Part shown: piece by piece, positions 38,523 to 51,345 of the stretch
How positions within the stretch are numbered: position 1 is the first letter of the stretch
Layout of the letters: every line of letters begins with the position of its first letter
Assembly (NCBI GenBank): GCA_030141605.1
Contig: JAQGDQ010000064.1
Location: 300,116 to 364,115, forward strand
Origin: Tubiluchus corallicola
Taxonomy: Eukaryota; Priapulida; Priapulimorpha; Priapulimorphida; Tubiluchidae
Direction of reading: 5' to 3'
DNA length: 64,000 bases
Notes under the pieces: model-generated
What the model was told of the DNA's origin: nothing
Database searches by the model: none
What the model saw: only the letters and a program-made list of their open reading frames with translations
Translations under genes and position numbers: made by a program

Positions 38523-40657
38523 GGGCCATGATATCCGGATGGCAAAAAATTGGTTATAACCAGATTTTTTATAATCGGACGGAAAACGAAAAAACATCTG
38601 GTTATAACTAGTTTTTATGTTAAAATGCACTTCAACTCTTTCAGTTATGGAGGATCGCGAACTCATGTTGTTGTACTTTAGACTCGGATATAATAACAAA
38701 GAGATAACAGAATGTTTAGCGCATGCACACGTGAGAACGTTAAAAAGGAAAACAAAAAACTTGTTTCGAAAGCGGGCGCAAAGTGAGGTTAGTGACGTTA
38801 TGCTATGTATTCAGGAGCAAATTGATAAAACGCGAAGATAATAAAAACGAAGTCTTCACGAGTGTTTTTGTACATGGTGTTCGGTCAACGAAAAAAACGG
38901 CCAAACGGTTTTACGAAAAAGAAACGGGCAAAAAACCGCCCGTTTTGGCACCCTATACCCCCTTCTCCATAAAGTTTCATCTGTTAGGCTGTTTGCACAA
39001 TAGGGTTACTGATATAACAGACAAAACAACCAAACAAACAAACTATGTTGAAGCATAACTTCCTTGGCAGAGGTAAAAATAACTAAAATAATTATCTCCC
39101 ACAGTAACCAACCCTTAACTCATACTTTATTAAGTGTGCCGTTTTTACCTATGCCATTTTTTTCGGTACATTCAGTGAGGAAACAAAAGCTATCACCAAG
39201 TACACAAGTTCAAATTGAATAACGGCCAGTAAACCATATCGATTTTTTTCAGAGCCAGTAAAAAAAATATATGTTGTCGCGAAAGTTGCGTTATTGTACT
39301 TTTCCTATAATATTAATTATAGTTTGAACGTTTCTAATTTTGACAGCAGAAAATATAGAAAGGTGGGAGAGCTATTAGGAAGGACTGAAGAGCGGGTAAC
39401 GACAACTAATGGATTAACGACGCTAAGGATTAATCTAGGAAAATAATGAAAAAGAGAAAATCTAAATCTTATTAAACTGTTTTTATATTTTAGAATAAAC
39501 TTTGCACAACGCTTAGCAGAATGTAGTAGTTCACTGTGTGTATTTAACCTGCATAATTTGTCATCTTAATGTTTCAGCAAATTTAATCTCAGCAATGAAT
39601 AAAAACAAAATTAAAATTGAAGTCAATTTAATTAAAAGCCTAAGAAAATCTTTATTGTCACAATAACGTCACTTAACTTTTATTATTCCACTTCACAATA
39701 ATTAACATATACATGATTTCATCACAATTACTGCACAGGAAAAAACATTACATTTCACATAATAGATATCACAAAATACATTATAAGCAAAAAGCTACAC
39801 GTGGACTATCAAACTGACACGTGTCAAAAAATCAGCGTATACAGAACCGCATAGCTTATACAAATTTTATTAAGAGGCCAGTTAACAGCAGATGCATATC
39901 AGGTCAGGTAATCAAGCCAGCGTAAAACTATATGTAAGACCACGTAGGTAACCTACAGATCGACATGTACAAATTATTTATGAGCAACAGGAAATATTAA
40001 GCAAACTAAATACATTTAAAGTAAAAGAAAAGATTTTAAAGGAACAAAACTGTAATGTTAATCAAAATAAAAAGGAAAAATAACTACAAAACCTCGAATT
40101 GAACTCACGACCTATGCGTCGCGACATATGTATACGCAAAAAATTCCAAATTCACTATTTTGCTTTACTTTGACTACCTGTTATAATTCGGTGTAATACT
40201 TAGGTATGATTCGATTAACGAATAATATCTATGCGCTAAAAAATTGAGCTATTTTTTCCATGCGGACTTTTTATAGGCAGCCTGTCAGAAGTGCGTTTGC
40301 TATATAGTATATAATCAAAAAAGGCTCTGTTGTTCTCTTGGGCTGATTGCGTCTACAAATAAGTGTTTAAATTTTGCCGTCCAATTGTAAAAAATCTGGT
40401 TATAACCATTTTTTACCATCCGATTGTAAAAAAATCTGGTTACAACCAATTTTTTGCTCTCCGATTATAAAAAATCTGGTTTAACCATTTTTTGCCCTCC
40501 GATTTTAAAAAACCTTGTTACAACCATTTTTGCTGTCCAATTTTAAAAAAATCTGGTTAGAACCATTTTTTTGCCATCCAATTGTAAAAAATGTTGTTAT
40601 AACTAGATTATAAAATTGGTTACAACCAGATTTTTTTATAATCGGATATCATGGCCC
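38523..40657. mobile_element. 2.1 kb DNA transposon with TA target duplication
   Basis: GGGCCATGATATCCG at the left edge and CGGATATCATGGCCC at the right edge are perfect 15 bp inverted repeats. The flanking dinucleotide is TA on both sides. The element interrupts a GAGT-rich degenerate tract that continues on both sides. The subterminal regions carry many copies of AAAAATCTGGTTATAACCA, on the right as about five units of 35-40 bp (40380-40620). An ORF fragment near the left end (38617-38841) reads like a helix-turn-helix start of a transposase or integrase (LGYNNKEI...RTLKRK). No catalytic domain was found, so the copy is internally deleted or decayed. The superfamily is not settled. Confidence 0.8.
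38647..38841 (+). pseudogene. Transposase/integrase N-terminal fragment
   Basis: From the internal ATG at 38647 the frame reads MEDRELMLLYFRLGYNNKEI, then ECLAHAHVRTLKRK. The pattern LGYxNKEI...RTLKR resembles helix-turn-helix starts of eukaryotic integrase-like (rve/DDE) transposases. The frame ends after about 65 residues and no DDE motifs follow. It lies just inside the left end of the 2.1 kb element, as expected for its transposase. Family name by recall only. Confidence 0.45.
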
Positions 40658-41339
40658 TAATACGCTCTCGTAGAGTAAGTAAGAATGAGCAAGTATGTCA
40701 GTGAGACTGAGTAGGAGAGCAAGGGACGTAGACTGGTAAAGGTAGCAAGCAATATGCAGTTAGACAGATAAGTAAGAACTGTGTTTACTGCGTCATAGCT
40801 ATCTCTTACGTCATAAACGCTTGCTCTCATGGCGACAGTTCAGCAGACAGTTTGAGGAAACCAAAGCTTGAGGAAATCAGTGAGAATGAGTGCGAGAATC
40901 AAAGAGTGAGCAGAGGAGGCGTAGTCTGGCGAGTTAGTGAGCAAATAGGTGTGTACTGCGTTGGAAGGAATGGAAATAGACAAGTAAGAACTGTGCTTAA
41001 CTAAGCCACAACTATCACATTTTTGGAAATTCTTATATTGTACCAGGTTAACACTGAGCAGTATCATGTTATTATGTTATTTTTGTTTATTATTTCTAGT
41101 ATACATTAGTGTATGAACAATTCATCTGCATTAGAGAGAGAGAGAGGGAGAGAGAAATGTTAAGAGAATGTCGCTTTAACCAAAGAAGGTTAGCGCTTCT
41201 ATTCAATTTAATTTCTTTATTTAAAAGAAACGTCTGGGTAAATGTTATGCAAGTTTCTGAACATTCTCCTACTGTATATACTACCGCAGTAATTATAATA
41301 TTATCATACTATTTCTGGCTTCTTTTTCTAGTATGAACA

Positions 41340-42370
41340 AGACAACTGCAAGAAGGCTGTCATGTCTTGTCTATTTTGTTGAATGCTTGTTTACGTAGCG
41401 TGCACTTACCATCTGTTGTTGCTGACTCTATGTTAGTGCCTATTATCAAACCTAAGTTTGAAAAGGTTGATTCTGTTAACAACTATTGCCCTATTGCAAT
41501 TTTTAGTATATTTAGCAAAAGTCTTTGAAAATATTATTTTAGATAAATGTGAACACTTGCTATATACAGATGAAGTTCAAGAAATCTCTAGCTACTAAGC
41601 AAGTTATCTATCTGTACAAACATATGCAGATGCAAATACTCCAGTTTATGTTTGTATGCTCGATGCTAGTACGGCATTTGACAGTGTCAATCATGATATT
41701 GTTCAGAAAATTGCAAATGAGAGGCTTACCTTACTCTGTTTTTTCTATTCTTCGTATGTGGTACAAAAGCCAGTTCATTTGTGTGAAATGTAGTGTGGAA
41801 TAGTACGTTTGCTGTTACGTTTTCTACGAAATTAGTACCGAAACCATCTGGCAGCTTGTGGTATTAAACTTTTCGAAGTTTTTACTGTAACAAACGGCGT
41901 TAGGCAGGGTGGCGTTTCGTCTCCTTACTTATTTAGTGTGTATGTAGATGACCTCAGATCTAAGCTAGCACACTTGGGTCTTAACTGTAAGATTCGTAAT
42001 TTCAGTACAATACATTTATTTTATGACGATGACATAGTACGCCTTGCACCTTGTGGTGCTGCTTTGCAATGACTAATTGACTGTCGTGCGAATTTTGCTA
42101 ATTCTCATGCGTTTACTCTGCATATAACAATACAGTTATATGGACGAACTGGTACAAACTGTGTTTTGCATTATAAAATCAACATCTTATAACATGTTAA
42201 AGGTGCCTTTAATTGTGTTTTATGCCTCTGTATATTGTATTTTTAGTGATCTGTCTTGTGTTTTTATGTTTTGTGTCTGGGTGTGTATGCATGTATATAT
42301 GCAATTATTTTATTAGTTTTTATTGTAATTTTGTAGTATAGCTGAATGCTTTATAAAATAAATAAATAAG
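41340..42370 (+). pseudogene. LINE reverse transcriptase relic 1
   Basis: In shifting frames the translation gives LVPIIKPK and VNNYCPIAIFSIFSK, then VCMLDASTAFDSVNHDI (RT motif A). RGLPYSVFSILRMWY and NGVRQGGVSSPYLFSVYVDD follow (motif B region). FYDDDIV stands where the YADD catalytic box belongs. Frameshifts and stops separate the pieces. A T-rich 3' UTR ends in AATAAATAAATAAG near 42365. This is a non-LTR retrotransposon of the CR1/Jockey-like type, dead. Confidence 0.85.
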
Positions 42371-43019
42371 TATTTTCTTATAAATTTTGTGATTGTGACC
42401 TACAGACTCTTTTCTTATACGGTGAACAAGCCAATTTGTTCAATGCGTTTTTCTTTCATCCTATTTAACTATTTAAAAATAAAAAGTAAAACAAAATCTT
42501 TAAGGCTTTCGACCTCTTATGTTAGTTACTCAAATTAATTTATTTTAATTGTCCACAGATGCATTATAACTTTCCACTTCCGCAGTAACAAGGATAGATT
42601 TTATAGTACTTTAATCGTAAGTCGTAACAGTTTATGATGCAGAATTTATTAATTTAATTATAATTTCAAGCCAATTTATTATCTATAATATAATGACATA
42701 ACCTCATTACACATACCAGTGGTGTTGTGACAGTGGTAATATATTTATTATATTTATAGGTACATTGTTTTTCTTGACATAAATTGTAAAAAAAGATATT
42801 ACAGTGAGTGGGTGTTTGTGCGTGACACTGTAAAAAACAGCATACGATTTTTAATTTAATCATTTTTTGAAGTCATCCAACCAACCCGCTAGATTTAAAA
42901 CCTAACTAATGACGCAGCATGTATTCCGAATAATGATAATGCTGATAAATAATATTGTATACATTGTACATCTTTTTATAAACACAGTAAATATACATAT
43001 ATGCACTTAAATATATATA

Positions 43020-45270
43020 CAAGCCTACAAGGCCTCTGTTTGCAGATTATATGACTGAGGATTCTTTGAAGACATTAAAAATCTATATTGAACACAACAA
43101 AAGGCATTACAGAAGTATTAATAATGTTCTGCATATAGTGTTTGTAGTTAACAGGGATTACCTGATTTGTTGTTCTGAAGAGGACATTATCAACGGGACA
43201 TTTTATTTTATAACTGCTGGATGATTGCCTGTAAAAAATTCAATCATTAGGCTGTCGAGGTGTGAAAGCGCACTTAGTTCAAAGTGATGTACCACATGCA
43301 GATTTTGTTAGCAAAATTAAAAAAACGAGATTGAGGCGACTTGCAATGCTGCACATTCGTCATCAAATACTATTTATATTAAAAATGGTATAAACAGCGC
43401 TTCTGCAAATGATACTTACAAAAAACAAATTAAAGTGAGGCATTTGAGTGAAATAGCTGATTCACCACTGCGAGCGTATAAGATAGACAGTGCACACGAA
43501 CTTTTGGGAAACAGCCAGATCAAAAGTTTTAACAGCGCATCATGTATGACAAAAACAAAACGAATGTAAAAAATGGTACACACTACTAGAAAACACTGAA
43601 GCGAAGGAGATATGGTGGAAAACAAATTGGAAGGGCAGTTATATACGAATGACACAGATTGTAAAAAAGATTTTACAGTGAGTGCAAATGATCTTGCGAA
43701 ACATTTTCAATGTAAATCTACGTTACACACTGAAAATGCGGTTTATCATAGTCGAATGTATATAGGCCTATACCACCTTTGGATAATGAATTTTCACATG
43801 ATGAGATTTTTAATGCAACTAAGCATGTTGGTTGATACGCAGAAATAATAAAACGGCCAAATGTTTTACGTACCATGATAGCTATATTATTAATATTATT
43901 AAATACGATTTTCTTATATGCAACTTATCCTACGGTTTGGTGTAAATCCGCCATTAATGCAAAAGCGATGTAAATGATGCTAAGAATTATGTGGTATCTC
44001 GTTAATCAGATTATTGGTCAATTTGTACAATTCTATTATATATATATATCTCCATATAAACGTTCATATAAAAGATACATATATATCTTTTATGTGAACG
44101 TTTTAAACAATGGTTTAAGCATCCTTGTAAACAATCTGCTTTTCAACCAGGTCGTAGCCTTCCAGAACGTGTGTTAACGTTGAGAATCTAACTGCAGTGG
44201 CAAAAAGAACTAATGTTACTTTGTATGTTGCATTTCTCGATTTCAGTGCAGCATATGATCGCGTAGCGACGACGTTATTTACAAAACTAGTTAAATTGGT
44301 ATAGATGCAACGTACTTGAGTGCCTAGTTAAATTGGTAAATGTGCAACGTACTTGAGTGGCTTGGTTGCTATGTATACAGAAAATGTCGACTTTTATGAC
44401 AAAACAGCTTCAGATTCTTTTATTTCAAATGCTGGTTTTCTAAAAGCTGCCCGAACGTGCTATTACTATTTATAGCTTATATAAATGGCTTGGTAATATT
44501 ATTTCATGATACATTTGATCCTTGATTGAAATGATACATATTTTAATTCATGCAACACTTGTATTCTTGTAACATCATGGGAGAAGTTTAAACAGAAATT
44601 AGCATTTGTTTAAAATTATTGTGAAGTAAGTTGCGTATTATTGCAATCGGTGAAAAGTCATGTCTTGTGCTTCAACCCTGTTTACGAATCTGTTTGTGAT
44701 ATATGTACGGGCACGAAATATGTGTATGTTCGAAATATATACAGGCATTATAAAGCACAAACACTCAGTTGTATATCTGGGTTCAAGAATATCTGATAAT
44801 GTACCTCTAAATGATTACATAACTGAACAATTTAATCCAAGTGGTACCATAGTACAAAATATTATATAACTTCTTACGCAAGAACTCGTATACACTTTGT
44901 ATTTAAGAAAAGTGTATTTTGCTTGTATTACGAGTACACTGATCTATAATTGTGAAACATGAACGAAAGAACAATGCAAATTATTGAAAAATGGTTTAAA
45001 TGAATACATGAAGATGATAAAAGTATGGCTGTAGTCATGACATGAATTTGTGACATAACATTACGAAGCGAGATAACGATGACAGTTTGAATATATTAAT
45101 ATTAGACTGTATCCGTCAAAATAACTGTAAATTTATAAATAATTACAAGTTTTGGGTTGACAAGTATAAATATGGTGAAAATAGGAAAAGGATCTATAAG
45201 GTTGACCTAACAAACCGGACACTTGTAGCAGCAACACAAGAAAGGTCGAAGTACAGTATTATTTGTGCAT
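43020..45270 (+). pseudogene. LINE reverse transcriptase relic 2
   Basis: Around 44150-44280 the frames give FQPGRSLPERVLTLR-like and LYVAFLDFSAAYDRV, a clear RT motif A. AYINGLV follows near 44480. Further on, VVYLGSRISDN (44770), YFACITSTLIYNCET (44920) and a C-terminal remnant to about 45270 match the thumb and tail of LINE ORF2. It is full of stops and frameshifts. It differs from relic 1 in sequence, so it is a separate insertion. The upstream part, 43020-43700, is assigned only by position. Confidence 0.75.
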
Positions 45271-45789
45271 AAACCCAGAATTAACTTCTGGGTTTTATTA
45301 TGATAGAAATTGTTTATCACAACCTATAGAAATATTGTACGATTACGTTTAATTTCTCGAGACTTGGCTATTGAAAAGTGCCGACGGCAACGAAAACCTA
45401 GAGAGGAACGAATGTGAATTCTTGTCAATCAAAATAAATTTTTAGAGGATGAGAGGAATGTTTTATTCTGAGGTGCAAAAGACCTGAACTGGCACGAAAA
45501 TTATGTAAAGTTGAAAATTGCAGACTCCCCGATCTAATGCACAGTTTTGATAGAATGAATATATACATTTGAGGAATGTTTACTAGGTACGCGAGTATAC
45601 TTTTAAAATTCACTCCTTGTGCTTTTGTGAATGTGCTAAAATAGCTTCTATGGTCATCGGAATATTTAATCTGACAACAGTGACACGTACGATATTCGTC
45701 ATAGCAATTAAAAATGTTCCGTAAATTTTTGTTAATTGTAACAATTGATCTGTTATTGAAGAACATGTAATTTATTATGGAGAATAACT

Positions 45790-45807
45790 CTACTACTGCT
45801 GCTGCTG

Positions 45808-45838
<31 letters not shown>

Positions 45839-45868
45839 CTACTACTACTACTACTACTACTACTACTA
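45790..45868. repeat. (ACT)n microsatellite
   Basis: CTG units grade into a nearly pure CTA array with one slip at 45840. A GC-richer piece follows (about 45870-45935) with CTTGCGAGTT and AACTCGC inverted, reminiscent of the MITE at 17545. Confidence 0.95.
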
Positions 45869-45935
45869 GCCTCAACACGCTTGCGAGTTACTTGGCGGGC
45901 TAACTTGGCAAGAAAACTCGCTAATCTCAACGCGC

Positions 45936-46288
45936 CTTAACAGAACTCTTTTAAGTACAGTTGGTATCTTTTTGCAAAAGTTTAAACGACTTCCATTGTT
46001 TCAATCCCACAGAGCTCATTGTGTTTTGCCTAGGCAACGATGCAATAACAGCCGCTGTAAACGTGGCGCAGTTTTTGCAAAATGAATTAGAAATCTGCGG
46101 TTACGGTTTCTCGTTTATTATCATGGTGGATATGTTGAGAGCTTACACTTTAAGTGAAAAGTTTTTTATTATTCTGGTGAATGAAAATACTTATGGAAGA
46201 TTGAACAACTTAATTCTGCTTTAGTGCAGTAGTCGGAAAAATTTAGCACATTACTCTTAGTGATTAAAAAGCTATCTTGATTGTCATA
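45936..46288. other. Presumed promoter and 5' UTR region of tetraspanin D, no element resolved
   Basis: This is the sequence before the ATG of tetraspanin D. It contains an 87-codon open frame starting at a non-ATG codon (45961-46224) without recognisable motifs. No convincing TATA box or initiator was picked out. Confidence 0.4.
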
Positions 46289-49200
46289 ATGGGATCCGGA
46301 GCTTTGGGGATGTTTGGAAATGTTTCCAAGATACTTTTGTTTTTTTCCAACTTCATATTTTTCGTAAGTAAAACGATATGTTAATATTACTATAAGTTAA
46401 TTAAGTTAGTATTACTTTACAAGTTACAAGCTATTTATAATTTAGTATTAGGTGAACCATGTTAATCACAGGTAACTTGTGTTGCAATAAATTTTGTATA
46501 CATTTGCATGATACATATACAATGTGCATGATGTACATACGGTCTCTGAAAAATCTACATCGATTATCGAATATTAATTTGGAGTACAATGTGCAACCGG
46601 AATATAATAAAATTTTCATATACTCCGCTGGAACTAATTTATTTCCAAGCTTTTAAAAGGTTAATTAGGGGCCTACGACACTTTGCAGTAAACACACGTA
46701 GAATTTACAAGTTTGGTTAAAAATACGTAAATTATATAAGCCTAGGTAAGATGATGAAAAACAGGGTATGCTTATGGATACTAGTGGAAAACGGGAAACA
46801 ACTAAAATAACCGAAAATTTGTTCGCTTATAATAATTCCTGAAAATAACCCACCGGCACGAGTTCAAATACACATCGTAAAATACTATCGTTATTAAAAC
46901 GCCAGTGTGCTATCATATTCGTGGGGGCAACTTTGTCCCTTTCAAGGTGACTTTAGACAACCATAATTTTTTTGGTTAGTTGACATTGTTTAGTACAAAT
47001 TTAGAAATATAATTTTCTAAATATTGTAGTGATTTTTTACCTTTTTAAATTTGCAGGTGTTAGGAATCACCTTGGTAGGAGTTGGGTTATGGGCTACTGT
47101 ATCTAAGGATGCTAGATTTATTACCGACCTCCTTGGTAAATCAGACGTTGCCACGAATATCGTGGTGTAAGTGCGTTTCTGAAGTTCTAACACTACCAGC
47201 AAATTTATCACAACGAAGTTTTAAAATGTCAAAGTTCTGTTTTTTTATTATCTCTGAACCTATAGGCCATATAACCATTATTGATTTTATAGTATAGGCC
47301 TACATGTATTATTTTATACTTGCTCTCTCGTCTTTTAAGTAAATTTCATTATTTTAAATTTTTAATCAAACTGATTATCTGAAACATGATTTTTTATTAA
47401 TGGTTTGTCACAATTGATCGCATAGGTGTACAGTGAGCAATAAATTCAATACTAAAAGGGAACCATGAAATAATCAATGAATAAGTTATATTAAAAAACG
47501 AATTTACAAACTATCAAATATGAACTTGGGAACTCCATGCGAAAAAGCAGAGTTTGACATAATGTTTGCAAAAACACTGGTCTCATCACAGATTTCTTTT
47601 ACTACATTCGAACCAAAAATACATAGTTTGCATACACCCATGTGCTGTCTTAAAGCACTATAGCGTGTACCCTGTAACAAAAAATGCTTCCTATCCTCTA
47701 TTACATTCATATCACATTCTATTCTTTATAGAACAACAGCAAATTTAGTGATAGCAATCGGCAGTCTTATACTGGTTGTTGGTTTCTTTGGATGCTGGGG
47801 AGCTGTTAGAGAAAGCAAGTGCATGTTAATAACAGTAAGTTTATAATTTAAGCAAATTTTGAAATACTATGTTTAAGCACAGTTTTGTAAATTGTAGTCC
47901 TCTGTTGGTGGAATAATGCTTAAACTAAGCTAAACATTTTCCACTGTATAAGATCTCTAATATAAGACTTCTCTACACATTAAAATGCATAAAACGTGTT
48001 TAAATTCATTTTGAAACAAAGCAAGAAAATTTTGCACGAGAATGAGTCAAATTATCGCTTTTTTTTTTAAAAATTTTAGTTTTTACAATTTTGCAGAGTG
48101 GTTTTATCATGTGTAAAAAATGAATTATATTATTTGAAGGTACACACAGACTTTCTAAAACAACGACTAGATAGCAAAAGTAATTGGAAAAAGCGTATTT
48201 CATCACAAAACATGTTTAACCATACCCATGAATTTCAGTTAGAGAACGAACACAAAACATAGTAGATTATCGCATCCCAAAAAGTCTATTAAGGTATAAA
48301 AGTTCTGCAACGTGAGACAAATTCTAGCTATTTTTCTTCCAAATATGCATAGTCAGTTAATTCATACTTGTTGCTCATCTTGTACACCCACTCGTACAAC
48401 TCAGATACGATCTGTTCTTGCGTCCTGAGGTAGGAACGGTGTGATTTTATGCCTTTTCCTATTTCAACTTCAGTGATATGTGGAAAAAACATTAAATGTC
48501 AAAAATTTCCCGCAGTTTGTAAATTGAAATTGTTTAACAAACAAAACTGCTTTATAAACTTGTCTTTGTGGCACACGTATTTACTCACTTTCTTGTCTTA
48601 TTTGCAGTACGCCATTTTCTTATGTATACTTCTGATAATGGAGTTTGCTGCTGCTGGTTTAGCGGCAGCTTACAAAGGCAAGGTAAGTTGTATAGAGAGT
48701 AACTAAAAAGTGCAGAAACCAAATTACTAAGTGGTAGTATAATTAATCTACTGTTGGAGTTCACTATATTTGAGTAATACAAGTAACTGTAGATTAACAT
48801 CGATTATTAAACATTTAATTTTTTGCTAATACTGATGATATTTGCATTGTCGTCCACGAACACGGAGACATGGACGTAAATTTTCTTATAGTACTTCTTA
48901 TAGATAAAGCGCTTTTAAAGGATGAATATTATACACAATTTGCAGTCTTATGATCTACTTGTAACCAAACAGATTTGCAGCTGCCAAAAGAGTTTCATAT
49001 TTTAACGTCGTGTTATTTCATATTAGAATACACGTCAATAAGAAGCTTATTAACTACACTCGGTAGCATGGGCAATATTTATTATTTGTAACTGATGAAG
49101 ATTCATTTCTGTCTTTGACCAAAGAAACAATGGCGCTATGAAGGCAATTAACTGACTACTTAAGTAAAAAAATTTACAGCAAACTGAGTAGATCTGCAAG

Positions 49201-51345
49201 TATGGTTTATTGTCTTAATTTATTTGTTTGTTTGTTTGTTTATCATTTGTTTATGTGGCATGAATAGATTGAAGAAACAATGGACAAGCATATTCCATCT
49301 GTTCTCACGACAACCTACAAAGCTAACGAAGATGTGAAAAAACTGTGGGATCGACTGCACGTTGAAAAAGTATTTGCAAGTTGTTTCCTTAGTTTTTTCC
49401 ATATGTAGTTTTCTATAGCTCTACATCTCTATAGTCCCTTAGGCATCAGTAGTTTTACAGTGTGAGATTCAAACTGTCAAATGCATGACTTTTCTGAGTT
49501 TTTCTGTATGAAATTTTTCACAACTCTTCAATAAGCTAAATTCAGTTTTCAGTGTACTCAGAATATTTAATTTTATGTTTTAGGAATGCTGTGGTTTTAC
49601 AGGTCCAGATGATTTTACTGAAATGCCGGAATCATGTTGCAAGCTAGAAGGAGACTATGATTTTATGGACCCTTCCACGTGGAAGGTAATGTACTCAATT
49701 TGTTCGGTATTATTTTCGTTTCAATCCCACGTGAAGTAATTATTGCCGTTGTCGCGGATATAGGCCTATTGCATTTTCATCAGTTTTGAAAGCAGAAGCC
49801 TGAAAGCTGATCTAGAGAAGGTACTTCTTAAATGTCAAAATACTAATTAATAAATAAATAAGTCTCATTCGCCATACATATATATATCCATCTCATAAGG
49901 GGATGATATATTAACATCGTAGCAAACCACCACTGCCTGCCGGTTTAGTGTCTCATCTTAGACTAAGAGGCATTTTCTTGATAATGAGCCAGATTCCGGT
50001 CCTGTCACAATCATCTACATTGTGTAGACCGTTTGTGAATGCTAGATTTTGCTTTGTAGTTTGAAAAATTGTATAATAAAGTCAACAATCAAGCAATGCA
50101 ATTTTTACTCGCACTTTGTACTAATTGTTAGGATATTTAAAGAGTATGGACATTATAAATACCAATGTGTCACGAAATTCCCGCACTTCCTACCACTTAC
50201 GCTCACTGTATTCACTCATTTTTCTGATACTGCTCTCGTCAATAAACTCGTTAACTACATATTTTTCTTTTACAGCCTGTAGATAAGGAAGGTTGCAAAG
50301 CTAAAACTGAAGGTACTTATCATACTAAGGTAAGGTGACACAACACCTTCATTTTAGTGGTGTTTTGTTTAGTTTCTTTTTCGTGCCCTTCTTGTATTTA
50401 TTTGCATGTTTGTACTTATTTGCTTATCTTTTGTTTGTTTGTTTGCGTAGTCGTTTGTATGTTCATTCATTCGTTCGTTCATTCCTTCGTTTGTTTGTTT
50501 ACTCGCTTATTCACTTCTTTCGTTGGATCTTTTGTTCGTATTGATGACTGTGTGTCTCTTAAGCTTAATTTTAATTACTATTCACGTTAAAGTTTCTGTT
50601 CATTTCATTAAATCGTTTTTGTACACTCAGTTTATAAGCAAACTCTTGATCACATTCCCAAGGAAATATGGTTTTTGAAAGCGGTATTAAGTCGATCTTA
50701 ACCGCATGTATGTACATAGTTTCTTTGCTTTCTCTAAAAAGTTGGGTATTGCTGACAGTTGTTCCCATTTCAGTCGTGCAAGGAAGATCTGCTTAAAATT
50801 GTGAAAAACAACTTAACATTGATTGCTGGTGTAACTGGAGGCGTTATAGTAACAGAGGTAACGTAGCCTATGTATAACATCGAGCTGATTTGTTCTCCTA
50901 ATTACTTGAAAAAAATGACGAAAAAACGCGAGTCGACTAATTATAAATGTTATTATGATTAAATATTATTTAAGTTTACTCAATCTTACTTTTTAGAATC
51001 AGATCCATTGTTTAAGTTATGGCCAGCTAATTTGATTAATTGATTAATTGCCTTTTCTATGTAACGTGTAAGTGGCACTGAAGTTATAGTTACTTTTTGT
51101 AGGTTCTGGGGATTCTTTAAGTTTACTCAATCTGACTTTTTAGAATCAGATCCATTGTTTAAGTTATGGCCAGCTAATTTGATTAATTGATTAATTGCCT
51201 TTTCTTTGTAACATGTAAGTGGCACTGAAATTATAGTTACTTTTTGTAGGTTGTGGGGATTCTTTTAGGAATCTGTTTATATAAAAGCATCCAGGCTGAA
51301 GAAGAAGAAGAAGCAGAAGCTGAAGAAATGTCCCAGGCTGAATAA
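46289..51345 (+). CDS. Tetraspanin D, complete (266 aa, 9 coding exons)
   Basis: Exons: 46289-46363, 47057-47166, 47732-47834, 48608-48682, 49268-49369, 49584-49685, 50276-50329, 50774-50857, 51250-51345 (TAA). Exons 2-8 match B in length exactly and all phases match. ATG follows CATA (A at -3). Membrane 1 is KILLFFSNFIFF-VLGITLVGVGLW. Membrane 2 ends VVGFFGCWGAVRESKC. Membrane 3 is FLCILLIMEFAAAG. The extracellular loop has ECCGF, PESCC, EGCK and SCKE, six cysteines. Membrane 4 leads to a strongly acidic 21-residue tail (AEEEEEAEAEEMSQAE). The CCGFTGPDDF block is near-identical to B's CCGFLGPDDF, so D and B look closest. An AATAAA overlaps the stop codon (51341-51346) and another lies at 52206. 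Four-pass membrane scaffold by family; partners unknown. Confidence 0.93.
50971..51264. repeat. 147 bp tandem duplication at the last acceptor of tetraspanin D
   Basis: 50971-51117 and 51118-51264 are nearly identical, differing at a handful of sites. The unit starts TAAGTTTACTCAATC and runs through the polypyrimidine tract, the AG and the first 15 bp of the last exon. Confidence 0.97.
51103..51120 (+). CDS. Alternative last exon start of tetraspanin D (VLGIL-stop)
   Basis: The first copy of a 147 bp tandem repeat has an acceptor identical in context to the real one (ACTTTTTGTAG) followed by GTT CTG GGG ATT CTT TAA in phase 0. Joining exon 50774-50857 here would end the protein at VLGIL, removing the last membrane-4 residues and the whole acidic tail (240 residues). 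It could be a regulated alternative end or a decoy acceptor. Confidence 0.5.
   Translation, partial: VLGIL

Noticed and set aside
45961-46224. 87-codon open frame just upstream of tetraspanin D
   Set aside because: Starts at a non-ATG codon, lacks motifs, and lies where the 5' UTR or promoter of gene D is expected.
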